64,000 bases of DNA from Clostridium sp. CAG:1000 (GCA_000436975.1 HG000339.1:1-64000), one strand, 5' to 3'; numbered from the stretch's first letter, positions 47,507 to 55,373 are shown. Numbers and translations are program-made. Notes: generated by a model from the letters alone, not told the origin.

Positions 47507-48783
47507 ACTAATTTACCTTCTTGTATTTGAAATCTTATAGCATTTTCTATAACATTAGACTTATTATTTTTATCAAATAACTCTACAGCACTCTTTCTAT
47601 TATCCTCTAAACTGGTAATATAATAGTTCTCTGTTGTTTCTACATTTCTATGCCCTAACAAATTAGCTACATCATTAATCTTAGTTCCATTATTTAATAC
47701 TTTAGTTGCATATGTTCCTCTTAAATCATAGAATCTACATTTTTCTATTCCTAATTCACTATGAATTATTTTAAATGGATATTTAGGAACATCAGTTCCA
47801 GAGAATGATCCATCATCATTAGTAAATACTAGATTTAATTTTTCTTCATTATTTTTGTTAATAACTATTCTTTTATCAACAACTTTTCCATTATCATTTT
47901 TTATAGTTTCTAAATGGTAGTATTTATAATCTTTATCAAATATTCCTTTAAGATATTCTTGTCTTTCTTTAAAGTTTTTTAATGCTGTTATTAATGTATT
48001 TCCAATATATATTTGTCTTGTTCCAGATATAGTTTTAGTCGTACCTAAATACCATCTTCCTAAACTATCTTTAGGTTTATCATATAAATTATGTCTTATA
48101 TTTATTATTCCATTTTCTAAATCAATATCTTCCCAAGTAAGTGCAAATACTTCTCCAGTTCTCATACCTGTATAACAAGATGTTAAGAACGATGCTACGA
48201 AAGTAGCATTGTCCTTAAATCTATCTATTATTTTATCTATTTCTTCATTTGTATAATAATGTCTTTTATTATTTAGTTCTTCTTCTATTTTAGGTAATCT
48301 TAATGTTAGAGCTGGATTATACTTTATAAATCCATATAAATTACATGCATCTCTAAATGATCCTTTAATAACTTTTAATATATTTTTATAATATGTTTTA
48401 GAATGATTATATTCATTAACTAAATCAGTTATAAATGAATTTAAAGCAACACTTGTTATTGTTGATAGTTTATATTTTCCTATATTCTTTTTTAGATATT
48501 TATTAATAATTATTTTATATGTTTGAATAGTATTATATTTTAGATTATTCATACAATAATTTTTTAACCAATAATCAAGATAATCTGAATAAGATAAATC
48601 ACATTGTTTAAATGAAATACCTGCATTTAAATATTCAGTATATGCAAGGGATCCAGATTCTAAAGCTTCTGCCTTAGTTCTAAAACCTGATTTACTTAAC
48701 CATTGTCTTTTATTATCTACCTTAGCTATTTCAATTCTATATTCATAGAAATTTCCTCTTTTTCTGATATTTATTTTACTCAT
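47503..48783 (-). CDS. int: Tyrosine integrase of the mobilizable element
   Basis: 426 residues, Tn916/phage-type integrase. An arm-binding N-terminal domain (NIRKRGNFYEYRIEIAKVDNKRQWLSKSGF) and a core-binding SAM-like domain precede the catalytic domain (about 190-400): Arg in CYTGMRTGEVFAL, Lys in KTISGTRQIYI, FYDLRGTYAT and GHRNVETTENYY. In the usual HxxR box the His is replaced by Tyr (YDLR). It overlaps both the mob and excisionase genes, so all four genes form one operon. Confidence 0.92.
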   Translation of the reverse strand: MSKINIRKRGNFYEYRIEIAKVDNKRQWLSKSGFRTKAEALESGSLAYTEYLNAGISFKQCDLSYSDYLDYWLKNYCMNNLKYNTIQTYKIIINKYLKKNIGKYKLSTITSVALNSFITDLVNEYNHSKTYYKNILKVIKGSFRDACNLYGFIKYNPALTLRLPKIEEELNNKRHYYTNEEIDKIIDRFKDNATFVASFLTSCYTGMRTGEVFALTWEDIDLENGIINIRHNLYDKPKDSLGRWYLGTTKTISGTRQIYIGNTLITALKNFKERQEYLKGIFDKDYKYYHLETIKNDNGKVVDKRIVINKNNEEKLNLVFTNDDGSFSGTDVPKYPFKIIHSELGIEKCRFYDLRGTYATKVLNNGTKINDVANLLGHRNVETTENYYITSLEDNRKSAVELFDKNNKSNVIENAIRFQIQEGKLV

Positions 48784-49015
48784 TTACTTCTACCTCAATT
48801 ACTATCTTTTTAATATCAGATAAATTAGATAAATCTTTTCCCTCATTTTGAATCAAGAATCTTTCTAGTGAAGATTTTAATACTTTTAAACTTCCCAATT
48901 TAATAGCTGGTAAATATCCTTTTTTAATTAATTCATAAATATAATTTGGACTAGAATGTAATATAGACGATACTTCATGAACTGTATAAACTAACTTATC
49001 ATTCATCTGAATCAC
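48776..49015 (-). CDS. Excisionase-like HTH protein
   Basis: 79 residues, or 76 from the Met at position 4 (MNDKLVYTVHEVSS). It has a MerR/excisionase-type helix-turn-helix: YTVHEVSSILHSSPNYIYELIKKGYLPAIKLGSLKVLKSSLERFL. Genes of this kind next to an integrase direct excision. It overlaps the integrase and the upstream HTH gene. Confidence 0.8.
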   Translation of the reverse strand: MIQMNDKLVYTVHEVSSILHSSPNYIYELIKKGYLPAIKLGSLKVLKSSLERFLIQNEGKDLSNLSDIKKIVIEVEVNE

Positions 49016-49526
49016 TATCCTCTCCAGTAATCTCTCTTATCATTCTTTCCATTTCAGCTTGTTCTTCAGGAGTAGCAGGTTCAGATTTAATATCTTCATT
49101 AAGCCACCAAGGAACTGGTGTTTTATCATATTTATCACTATTATATTTATATTTATTTCTATTATTATATTTATTATTATGTTTAACTGAATAGTCAATA
49201 TCTTCTTGATTATTTGATTTATCTCTTATTGACCAATTAGCCCATATATCATCAACTAATTGAATAACCCTTCTAGTATTTTTATCATTGTGATCATAAA
49301 TACATTTAATTAATCCTATCTTTTCTAATTTCTTAATATGTCTTGAAGCTGTTTCTATTGTTATATTATACATTTCAGATAATCTCTTATTCGTTATCCA
49401 ACAATATCCTTCCTTTTTGCATAAGTATATAATACGTTCAGCAATCAATTTTTCTTCTGGTGTTAATAATTTTGTTTCATAAATGTGTTTCGGTACTATT
49501 GCATAAATTACAATATAGTTTTCCAT
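48999..49526 (-). CDS. Winged-helix protein, probable replication/regulatory protein of the element
   Basis: 175 residues. The N-terminal 90 residues form a winged-helix domain (LTPEEKLIAERIIYLCKKEGYCWITNKRLSEMYNITIETASRHIKKLEKIGLI). An asparagine- and lysine-rich linker and an acidic tail follow. Proteins of this size and place open many integrative mobilizable elements and are thought to act in replication or control. AAAGGAGAT lies before the ATG. Confidence 0.65.
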   Translation of the reverse strand: MENYIVIYAIVPKHIYETKLLTPEEKLIAERIIYLCKKEGYCWITNKRLSEMYNITIETASRHIKKLEKIGLIKCIYDHNDKNTRRVIQLVDDIWANWSIRDKSNNQEDIDYSVKHNNKYNNRNKYKYNSDKYDKTPVPWWLNEDIKSEPATPEEQAEMERMIREITGEDSDSDE

Positions 49527-49550
49527 GTTTCTAATCTCCTTTCAAATTAC

Positions 49551-49570
49551 TGAACATCGGCCTTTGTTCA
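49551..49570. promoter_or_regulatory. Inverted repeat upstream of the mobilizable-element operon
   Basis: TGAACA and TGTTCA, separated by eight bases, lie 25-45 bases before the first gene of the element. A possible operator for a repressor of the element; inferred from symmetry and position. Confidence 0.35.
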
Positions 49571-49667
49571 ATACCATTATCTCGAATATTGATTATTTGA
49601 AACATGTCAAAAAAATCTCTATTTTAATCCTTAAAAACTATTTTTATTTTTCCTAAATTATTCCTAC

Positions 49668-49695
49668 AAAAAAAGTAGGTATTTCTACCTACATA
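49668..49695 (-). terminator. Terminator after the first XRE cassette
   Basis: On the minus strand GTAGGT, loop, ACCTAC followed by TTTTTTTG. It lies directly after cassette site a, so the order is gene, site, terminator. Confidence 0.8.
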
Positions 49696-49721
49696 GTTCG
49701 TAATATCTTAATATGACGATC
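49696..49721 (-). repeat. Dif-like site a (TCTTAA class)
   Basis: Plus strand: left arm GTTCGTAATA, centre TCTTAA, right arm TATGACGATC. The arms are inverted copies of each other at most positions (TCGT.ATAT against ATAT.ACGA). It begins three bases after the stop of the XRE gene to its right. Confidence 0.65.
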
Positions 49722-49724
49722 CTT

Positions 49725-50195
49725 TTATTTATCAAATTTGAATAATTCAAGAACAATAGAAACTATAAAAAGAGTAATACCACTATATAAAAATGTATAT
49801 CTAATTATATTCCAATGTCTATCATCAGGAAATATACGATTTAATACTATATTTAAAATAAATGCAACAATAATAATTGCCATAAATACATAAGAAATAA
49901 TCGTTAATACCTTTTTTCTTTTATCAATTTGTTTTCTTAATTTAATTAAATTTTCCTCGGATTTATTCATATAATCATTCCCTTTAATTTTTTCACCAGA
50001 TAATAATTCATTAACATTAATATCTAACTCATTACATAAGTCTTTTAATAAAGAATAATCTGGCATTGTATTGCCATTTTCCCATCTACTAATTGATTTA
50101 CTTGTAACACCTAATTTTTCTGCTAATTGTTCTTGAGTTAAACCATTTTCTTTTCTACAATTTAAAATAAATTTTCCTATTTTAATTTGATCCAT
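49725..50195 (-). CDS. XRE regulator with two membrane helices
   Basis: 156 residues. An N-terminal XRE helix-turn-helix (about 1-65: KIGKFILNCRKENGLTQEQLAEKLGVTSKSISRWENG) is joined through a short charged linker to two membrane helices (about 95-117 and 130-150). The fold ties a DNA-binding domain to the membrane, a layout common in Firmicutes, with unknown signal. It stands alone with its own promoter, site and terminator. It is similar to the gene at 59811 in its HTH part and upstream region. Confidence 0.85.
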   Translation of the reverse strand: MDQIKIGKFILNCRKENGLTQEQLAEKLGVTSKSISRWENGNTMPDYSLLKDLCNELDINVNELLSGEKIKGNDYMNKSEENLIKLRKQIDKRKKVLTIISYVFMAIIIVAFILNIVLNRIFPDDRHWNIIRYTFLYSGITLFIVSIVLELFKFDK

Positions 50196-50279
50196 ATTAT
50201 CCTTCCTTTCACAAATGATTATATGATTATTACCTATAAAACTACAGGACAGAAACTGAGAGTTAAATAGTATATATCT

Positions 50280-50288
50280 ATTTTACCA
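50280..50288 (-). promoter_or_regulatory. Extended -10 promoter of the XRE gene at 49725
   Basis: On the minus strand TGGTAAAAT, followed by AGATATA. The same word precedes the related XRE gene at 59811 at a nearly equal distance of about 85 bp. Confidence 0.5.
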
Positions 50289-50319
50289 CAATAATGATAG
50301 ATTCTTTCATATCAAAAAA

Positions 50320-50345
50320 GTTCGGAATATTACTAAAAAAAGATG
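50320..50345 (-). repeat. Dif-like half-site k (TTACTA class)
   Basis: Plus strand: left arm GTTCGGAATA, which equals the consensus, and centre TTACTA. The right arm is not conserved (A-rich, merging into the terminator). Together with site b it brackets the terminator hairpin at 50335-50366. Confidence 0.5.
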
Positions 50346-50366
50346 AGATTTTTTTCTCATCTTAAT
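50335..50366 (-). terminator. Terminator after the second XRE cassette
   Basis: On the minus strand AAGATGAGA and TCTCATCTT form a 9-bp stem followed by TTTTTAG. It lies between site b and half-site k. Confidence 0.8.
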
Positions 50367-50367
50367 G

Positions 50368-50393
50368 TACGGGAATATCTTAATATTCTAATC
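50368..50393 (-). repeat. Dif-like site b (TCTTAA class)
   Basis: Plus strand: left arm TACGGGAATA, centre TCTTAA, right arm TATTCTAATC. The inner parts GAATAT and ATATTC are perfectly inverted. It lies three bases after the stop of the XRE gene to its right. Confidence 0.65.
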
Positions 50394-50396
50394 GTT

Positions 50397-50909
50397 TTAT
50401 TTTTCTCTTTTTATAAATAATATTATTATAACTGTAATTATAATAATTAATAATGGTGCTATTCTAAAAAATGTCCACTCAAATGAGTGCCATAATGTTC
50501 CAATAACAGACCATTCAGGATTACCATAATCCCATGTTAAATATGGGCTACCTAATAGTGCTAATAAAACGAAGAAAAATATTAAACATATGTCTATTAT
50601 TAGTAATACTATAATTTTTCTTTTTCTTTTTTGTTTTTGACTAATCGATAATTGTTCATTAATTACTTCCAATTTTTCAGATATTACTTTTAAATCATTT
50701 GTTTCTTTTTCCTCTATACTTTCTCCAAGAATTTCACTAACTGGCGTTTCAAAAAGTTCTGATATTGTTACTAGCATTTCAGCATCTGGAACTGATAAAC
50801 CTGTTTCCCATTTAGAAATAGTTTGTCTTACGACATTTAACTTAATACTTAATTCTTCTTGTGAAAGTCCCTTGTTCTTTCTTAATGTTTTTAGATTATC
50901 TTTTAACAT
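50397..50909 (-). CDS. XRE regulator with two membrane helices (second)
   Basis: 170 residues. XRE helix-turn-helix (about 3-62: LKTLRKNKGLSQEELSIKLNVVRQTISKWETG), a charged coiled linker, and two membrane helices (about 100-120 and 145-166). It is organised like the neighbouring XRE-membrane protein but differs in sequence. Its promoter has TGGTAAAAT at 51029-51037, about 120 bp before the start. Confidence 0.85.
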   Translation of the reverse strand: MLKDNLKTLRKNKGLSQEELSIKLNVVRQTISKWETGLSVPDAEMLVTISELFETPVSEILGESIEEKETNDLKVISEKLEVINEQLSISQKQKRKRKIIVLLIIDICLIFFFVLLALLGSPYLTWDYGNPEWSVIGTLWHSFEWTFFRIAPLLIIIITVIIILFIKREK

Positions 50910-51028
50910 ATTACAATTTCTCCTTTCATCAAGTTAAGTTTATTACAAATATGCCGTTGCTACAAGCAATGTATTTTAACATTTGATTTTGCAATTAATT
51001 GTAAATAAAAATTAACTATTTCATAACT

Positions 51029-51037
51029 ATTTTACCA
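51029..51037 (-). promoter_or_regulatory. Extended -10 promoter of the XRE gene at 50397
   Basis: On the minus strand TGGTAAAAT lies just after the terminator of the preceding radical SAM cassette. Confidence 0.45.
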
Positions 51038-51042
51038 TACAA

Positions 51043-51061
51043 AAAGGAACTTTCGTTCCTA
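51043..51061 (-). terminator. Terminator after the radical SAM cassette
   Basis: On the minus strand GGAAC, loop GAAA, GTTCC followed by TTTTTG. Its upstream arm is shared with the left arm of dif-like site c. Confidence 0.75.
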
Positions 51062-51080
51062 ATATCTTAATCTTCCGATC
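51055..51080 (-). repeat. Dif-like site c (TCTTAA class)
   Basis: Plus strand: left arm GTTCCTAATA, centre TCTTAA, right arm TCTTCCGATC. It starts three bases after the stop of the radical SAM gene. Confidence 0.65.
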
Positions 51081-51083
51081 ATT

Positions 51084-51971
51084 CTAGAATAATGATATTT
51101 GTTCATTATCCTTTATTTCTTTTTTATATGCTTTAATAATATCTTTCATATTATAAAGTATTCCATACTTATCACATTCATTAGTAAACACTTTATATAA
51201 TGATTTATAGTTAGGAACAGCACAATTATATCTTTCTCCATAATATTTGATATATTTTTCTTTTAAACCTTTAAAATGTTTATCTAATTTTTCAAAATAA
51301 TAATCTCTTTGATTTTCTCTTAAAGTCATTCCCACATATGTATGAATAAACTTTGCTCCACTTTCATAAGCCATTTTAACTAATTTTTTAATATCTTCTT
51401 CATTATCAGTAATAAATGGTAGAACTGGATTCATCATTATTCCTGTAAATATACCATTATCAGATAATATTTTTATTGCTTCAAATCTTTTAGAAGATGC
51501 ACATACATGGGGTTCAATTATCTTAGATAATTCATCATTAGGAGTTGTTATTGTAAATTTAATGATTACATTATTCTTTGAATTAATTTCTTTAAGTAAA
51601 TCTAAATCTCTTAAAATCAAATCACTCTTTGTATCAATAGAAACCCCAAAGTTATATTTTAATAGAAGTTTTAATGCTCCTCTTGTTTGCTCATATTGTT
51701 TCTCAAGTGGATTATAAGTATCAGACATTGAGCCAATACCTACAACACCTTTCTCTTTCTTTTTAGATAATTCACTTTCTAATATTGCAAGTGCATTTTC
51801 TTTTCCTTTAGGAATATCAAAATTATCTATATGATAGCAATTACTTCTACTATCACAATATATACAACCATGAGAGCAACCTCTATATAGGTTCATATTA
51901 TAATCTATACCATACCAGTCAGAACCATATTTGACTTTTGATAGTATAGTTTTTGCTTTTACAAATTCCAT
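51084..51971 (-). CDS. Radical SAM protein of the SPL/Rv2578c type
   Basis: 295 residues. The cluster-binding motif is CSHGCIYCD about residue 32, following NLYRGC. The body includes VGIGSMSDTYNPLEKQYEQTRGALKLL, as in SPL-like radical SAM proteins related to spore photoproduct lyase. The true substrate is unknown. It follows the YoaP gene by one base and the pair forms one cassette. Confidence 0.82.
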   Translation of the reverse strand: MEFVKAKTILSKVKYGSDWYGIDYNMNLYRGCSHGCIYCDSRSNCYHIDNFDIPKGKENALAILESELSKKKEKGVVGIGSMSDTYNPLEKQYEQTRGALKLLLKYNFGVSIDTKSDLILRDLDLLKEINSKNNVIIKFTITTPNDELSKIIEPHVCASSKRFEAIKILSDNGIFTGIMMNPVLPFITDNEEDIKKLVKMAYESGAKFIHTYVGMTLRENQRDYYFEKLDKHFKGLKEKYIKYYGERYNCAVPNYKSLYKVFTNECDKYGILYNMKDIIKAYKKEIKDNEQISLF

Positions 51972-51972
51972 A

Positions 51973-52716
51973 TTACTTAATTAACTTCTCAAATGCATTT
52001 GCATTTAATATTGTATTTGAAACAAATTTTCCTTTATAAAAGTTTGCCCAGTTATTGAATACACATGGTGCATTTTTTGCTTTCTCTAGTGAATCTATTT
52101 TTATGAAATTTAATTTAATACCTTTATCTTTTGCATAATCAGATAATTCTTTTACTTCATATTCTACATAAGGACATTCATTAGAATAATAAATTGTAAA
52201 ATCCTCGCTATCAATTTCCATCTTACGAGCTGTATCACTAAATTTAGGTGTATCTTTATCATCAAAAGAAAGTGCCATTAATTCATAATCATTGATTGTA
52301 TCTACAACTTTAAATCCATAGTGTTCAAAGAATTTCTTGTCTCCAATAAATGGTTTTTTCTTTTGTGATACTAATGTACAAACACCACTCATTTTTTTAG
52401 ATTTAGCATCTTCAATAGCATATTCTAATAAATCTTTACCAATACCTTTTCCTTTAAAACTACCAGCAACCCATAAACAATAAATATGCATATAGTTTTT
52501 ACCATTAATAGGAACCCAAGCAGTTTCTATTGGTTCATATTCAATAAAGATTTTACCTCTTGCATTTAGTTTTCTAAATATATGACCATCTTTTAATTTA
52601 CCTTTAATCCATTCTTTCTTCTTATCAACACCATCTTGATGTTTAGGATCTCCAATTGCACAACAAATATGTTCTTCTTCAATATTATTTTCATCTAAAT
52701 TAATATATTCATTCAT
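51973..52716 (-). CDS. yoaP: GNAT acetyltransferase with YoaP-like C-terminal domain
   Basis: 247 residues. A GNAT domain (about 55-150) with acetyl-CoA site GSFKGKGIGKDLLEYAIEDAK is followed by a thioredoxin-like YoaP domain (about 175-247: FTIYYSNECPYVEYEVKEL). The same two-domain protein is B. subtilis YoaP. Function unknown. It has TGGTATAAT at 52735-52743 and a GAGGTGTG ribosome-binding site. Confidence 0.82.
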   Translation of the reverse strand: MNEYINLDENNIEEEHICCAIGDPKHQDGVDKKKEWIKGKLKDGHIFRKLNARGKIFIEYEPIETAWVPINGKNYMHIYCLWVAGSFKGKGIGKDLLEYAIEDAKSKKMSGVCTLVSQKKKPFIGDKKFFEHYGFKVVDTINDYELMALSFDDKDTPKFSDTARKMEIDSEDFTIYYSNECPYVEYEVKELSDYAKDKGIKLNFIKIDSLEKAKNAPCVFNNWANFYKGKFVSNTILNANAFEKLIK

Positions 52717-52734
52717 AGTTCACACCTCATATCC

Positions 52735-52743
52735 ATTATACCA
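52735..52743 (-). promoter_or_regulatory. Extended -10 promoter of yoaP-radical SAM
   Basis: On the minus strand TGGTATAAT, 18 bases before the start codon and right after the hairpin at 52744-52770. Confidence 0.55.
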
Positions 52744-52770
52744 TGAAAAAAGAGAATTTTTGCATTCTCT
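52744..52770 (-). terminator. Terminator hairpin next to site d
   Basis: On the minus strand AAGAGAAT and ATTCTCTT form a stem followed by TTTTC. No gene ends here because HSP20 has its own terminator further right, so this hairpin with site d looks left over from a lost cassette. Confidence 0.65.
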
Positions 52771-52791
52771 TAATATCTTAATCTTTAGATA
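52766..52791 (-). repeat. Dif-like site d (TCTTAA class, orphan)
   Basis: Plus strand: left arm TCTCTTAATA, centre TCTTAA, right arm TCTTTAGATA. The arms have drifted from consensus. It is not next to a stop codon. Confidence 0.5.
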
Positions 52792-52834
52792 TATTTCTTT
52801 TTTTAGAGAATTTTACGTATCATAATTATAAAAA

Positions 52835-52862
52835 GCAAAAGGATTAAACCAATCCTTTTGCA
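52835..52862 (-). terminator. Terminator of hsp20
   Basis: On the minus strand CAAAAGGATT and AATCCTTTTG form a 10-bp stem followed by CTTTTTAT, six bases after the stop codon. Confidence 0.8.
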
Positions 52863-52867
52863 ATTCA

Positions 52868-53284
52868 TTATTTGATTTCGATATACTTTCTATTTTTGAT
52901 TTGTTTGTTTTCTTTTTTAGGAACTTCAATCTTTAATGTTCCATCTTCAAATTTAGCTTTGATATCTTCTTCTGTAACTTCATCTCCAACATAGAAACTA
53001 CGGGATGCTTCACCATAAAATCTTTCGCGTCTAATATACTTACCATGTTTATCCTTTTCATCATTTTTACTTTCTTGTTTAGCATGAACTGTTAAATACC
53101 CATCTTCTAAACTTATTTTAACATTGTCTTTCTTCATTCCTGGCAAATCAATGGCAAGTTCATAGTTATTATCCTTTTCCTCAATATCTGTTCTCATCAT
53201 CTTGTTGTCATTTTTTGGCATAAAGAATGAATCATCAAAGATATCATCAAACAAATCAAAATTTCTTCTTGGTACTAACATCAT
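52868..53284 (-). CDS. hsp20: Small heat shock protein HSP20
   Basis: 138 residues from the ATG at 53282-53284; the longer frame starts at TTG and fits the ribosome-binding site AAGGAAG less well. The alpha-crystallin domain (about 40-135) has NYELAIDLPGMKKDNVKISLEDGYLTVHA, FYGEASRSFYVGDEV and AKFEDGTLKIEVPK. It is an ATP-independent chaperone. It has an HrcA-type operator and its own terminator. Confidence 0.93.
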   Translation of the reverse strand: MMLVPRRNFDLFDDIFDDSFFMPKNDNKMMRTDIEEKDNNYELAIDLPGMKKDNVKISLEDGYLTVHAKQESKNDEKDKHGKYIRRERFYGEASRSFYVGDEVTEEDIKAKFEDGTLKIEVPKKENKQIKNRKYIEIK

Positions 53285-53390
53285 ATCTATCAACTTCCTT
53301 TCCTAAATGTGTTGAGCCATTTGAGGTAAGCACATATCAAATATATAATTTTAATACCATAGTGAGTATCTTTTTCTCACTACAATTATA

Positions 53391-53431
53391 ATTATACTCA
53401 AAAATTAGCAGTTGTCAATACAAAGTGCTAA
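53391..53431 (-). promoter_or_regulatory. hsp20 promoter overlapped by a CIRCE-like HrcA operator
   Basis: Plus strand: TTAGCAGTT (53405-53413), nine bases, AAGTGCTAA (53423-53431), against the CIRCE consensus TTAGCACTC, nine bases, GAGTGCTAA (six and eight matches of nine). On the minus strand TTGACA (53413-53418) and TATAAT (53391-53396) are 16 bp apart, so the operator covers the -35 box. The gene is thus probably repressed by HrcA until heat stress. About 105 bases of leader follow, with a GTGAG/CTCAC hairpin. Confidence 0.7.
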
Positions 53432-53466
53432 TTTTTATTCTTTTGGATATAGATTTAGAAATATTT

Positions 53467-53492
53467 AATCCTAATATCTTAAAATTCAAAGC
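53467..53492 (-). repeat. Dif-like site e (TCTTAA class)
   Basis: Plus strand: left arm AATCCTAATA, centre TCTTAA, right arm AATTCAAAGC. The right arm is poor. It lies upstream of hsp20, 33 bp left of site l. Confidence 0.45.
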
Positions 53493-53524
53493 AATGAAAA
53501 AGGCCAAAATCTTCATTCTAATCT

Positions 53525-53550
53525 TAACGGAATATTACTTTTTCCGAACA
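53525..53550 (-). repeat. Dif-like site l (TTACTT centre)
   Basis: Plus strand: left arm TAACGGAATA, centre TTACTT, right arm TTTCCGAACA, with CGGAA and TTCCG inverted. It lies directly beside the terminator palindrome in which the IS element is inserted. Confidence 0.55.
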
Positions 53551-53577
53551 AAAAAAGACTAGAAATTCTAGTCTTTT

Positions 53578-55233
53578 CAGACTGTTGACAAATAGGTAAA
53601 TAAAATTGCTTATTTGTCTTTTTTGTTGATTATTATTGCTTATAAACATCATATACACCTATTAGGTATAATGATGTAGTGCAAACTTTTTAAGATTCAT
53701 GCACGCATAAAGGAGAGTCAACTCACGGTGGACTCTTTCTTTTGATTTAAAGTATGTTTTTCGTAAACCATACTTGGTTTTACCATCTGCAAAGATTCGT
53801 TCTATATGTTGCGGTCTTTGCTTATATATTTCTTTGACATCTTCTTGATGTCGATAATCATTAGTCATTTCTTTATATCCTTCCCATACATGTCTTAATA
53901 CTTGTTTATATTTTCCTTTTGTACATTGTTCTTTAAATGGACAATTAGCACAATCATTAGAAGATGATTTATAAATAACAGATCCATCTTTATTCATTGA
54001 GGTTGGTATTAAGTCTTTATTATTAGGACAAATATAAATATCATTGTACTCATCATATGTAAATTCATATTTTTTGAAATATCCTTTTCGATATCCTTTT
54101 CTTGTATAAGGAAAGGCTGGTATCATATCTAAATCTATTATTGTTTTACAAATATGGTTAGTAAGGTAGGCTGCATCGCCAACGAAATATTTTATATTAG
54201 AAATATCAAAATGATTTGTTAAATTTTCGAAAGATTGATAGAAAGAAACCGAATCATGAACATTACTTGGATTAGTATCTACTGTTAATACATAATTATT
54301 GTTATCACATATTACACTTGAATTGTATCCAAACATTTTTTCTTTATCACTTTTGTATAACATTCCTGCATCTTTATCAGTATCACTTGCTATTATTTCT
54401 TTTTCTCCTATAACTTCATTTGTATCTACTTCTTCGTTACATTTAATTATTCTTTCTACTTCTTCAAAATATTCTTCTTCTGTTAAATTTTCATCATGTA
54501 GTTCCTTTAATGCCATCTCTAAATCCAATTCTTTTTGATATTTCTTAGCCTCTATTTTTACTGTTTCCTTGTGATTTTTTTTCTTATTTGCATTTGCTTT
54601 AGTATGGGTTGAATCTATATATACTGCTGTCATATCTAAACAATCCCAGTTTATTAATAAATCTATTACCTTATCGAATACTGTTTGTAATAAATCTTTT
54701 TCTAATTTACAAAATTTTCTTTTATAATTTTGTGAATATGTTGAATGATCTGGAACTTTTTCTCCTAATTCATATCCAATAAACCATCTATACAAAATAT
54801 TATATTGAATATCCTCATATGTTCTTCTTAAACTATCTATATTAAAAAGAAACTTTAATATATGAATTTTTACTAATACAACTGGATCAATACTTTTTCT
54901 TCCAACTGTTGAATATAGTTTTTCTACTTCTTCATATACAAAGTTCCAATCAAAATGTTTTTCTATTACTCTTAAAAAATGATTTTCTGGAATCATACTT
55001 TCTATATTTATAAATTCATTTGAAAATTGTTTTATTTTTCTTTTGGTCATTGCCATTTTTTCATCACTTACTTTCTTTACTTTGTCCAATAATATTATAA
55101 CATTTTTTCATAAAAAAAGTAAGGACTGTAAGCTTTAAAATTTGGACAAAATAAAGCATCCTTACTTATTAAGTATATAACATTTTTGAAAAAATAAAAA
55201 GACCATTAACAAAATTTATTTGTCAACAGTCTG
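53578..55233 (-). mobile_element. IS1182-family insertion sequence
   Basis: A 1656-bp element with 17-bp perfect terminal inverted repeats: CAGACTGTTGACAAATA at 53578-53594 and its complement at 55217-55233. It encodes one DDE transposase. An internal inverted repeat near its right end (AAGTAAGGA at 55117-55125 and TCCTTACTT at 55159-55167, with a T-run on the minus strand) would block transcripts entering the transposase gene from outside. The element is intact and so probably recent. Confidence 0.85.
53662..55089 (-). CDS. tnp: IS1182-family transposase
   Basis: 475 residues in the longest frame, which starts at TTG; an ATG at 55056 (MAMTKRKIKQF) is a likely alternative. An N-terminal DUF772 domain (SIDPVVLVKIHILKFLFNIDSLR) precedes the DDE core: D in AVYIDSTHTKANANK, D in FVGDAAYLTNH and E in HIERIFADGKTKYGLRKTYF. 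A zinc-finger-like CANCPFKEQC lies between. The frame is undamaged. Confidence 0.9.
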   Translation of the reverse strand: MDKVKKVSDEKMAMTKRKIKQFSNEFINIESMIPENHFLRVIEKHFDWNFVYEEVEKLYSTVGRKSIDPVVLVKIHILKFLFNIDSLRRTYEDIQYNILYRWFIGYELGEKVPDHSTYSQNYKRKFCKLEKDLLQTVFDKVIDLLINWDCLDMTAVYIDSTHTKANANKKKNHKETVKIEAKKYQKELDLEMALKELHDENLTEEEYFEEVERIIKCNEEVDTNEVIGEKEIIASDTDKDAGMLYKSDKEKMFGYNSSVICDNNNYVLTVDTNPSNVHDSVSFYQSFENLTNHFDISNIKYFVGDAAYLTNHICKTIIDLDMIPAFPYTRKGYRKGYFKKYEFTYDEYNDIYICPNNKDLIPTSMNKDGSVIYKSSSNDCANCPFKEQCTKGKYKQVLRHVWEGYKEMTNDYRHQEDVKEIYKQRPQHIERIFADGKTKYGLRKTYFKSKERVHRELTLLYACMNLKKFALHHYT

Positions 55234-55265
55234 AAAAGACTAGAAATTCTAGTCTTTTGTTTTAT

Positions 55266-55322
55266 TATTTACTTATTTTTTCATTGATTGCGGCCTGAAT
55301 TGCAGTATAACTCGCATCACAT
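55266..55322 (-). pseudogene. 3'-end gene remnant beside the terminator
   Basis: The minus strand reads a tail ASYTAIQAAINEKISK and stop, then the terminator palindrome. A related tail followed by a related terminator is found at 58020-58085. No start or full domain remains. The rest of 55259-55373 holds nothing else I can identify. Confidence 0.35.
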
Positions 55323-55373
55323 ATATGAATTAATTCTTATTTGTGAAAATATATAACTATATTTATATAATTA

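Larger units (their letters stand above)
53553..55258. repeat. 25-bp palindromic direct repeat flanking the insertion sequence
   Basis: 53553-53577 and 55234-55258 are identical 25-base sequences, and each is itself a terminator palindrome (AAAAGACTAGA and TCTAGTCTTTT). They touch both ends of the insertion sequence exactly. The simplest reading is a target duplication of an existing terminator hairpin. Confidence 0.75.

Noticed and set aside
46035..49620. Terminal inverted repeats of the mobilizable element (ATAGAGATTTT and its complement)
   Set aside because: An 11-bp match in AT-rich DNA is weak, and tyrosine-integrase elements end in direct rather than inverted repeats.
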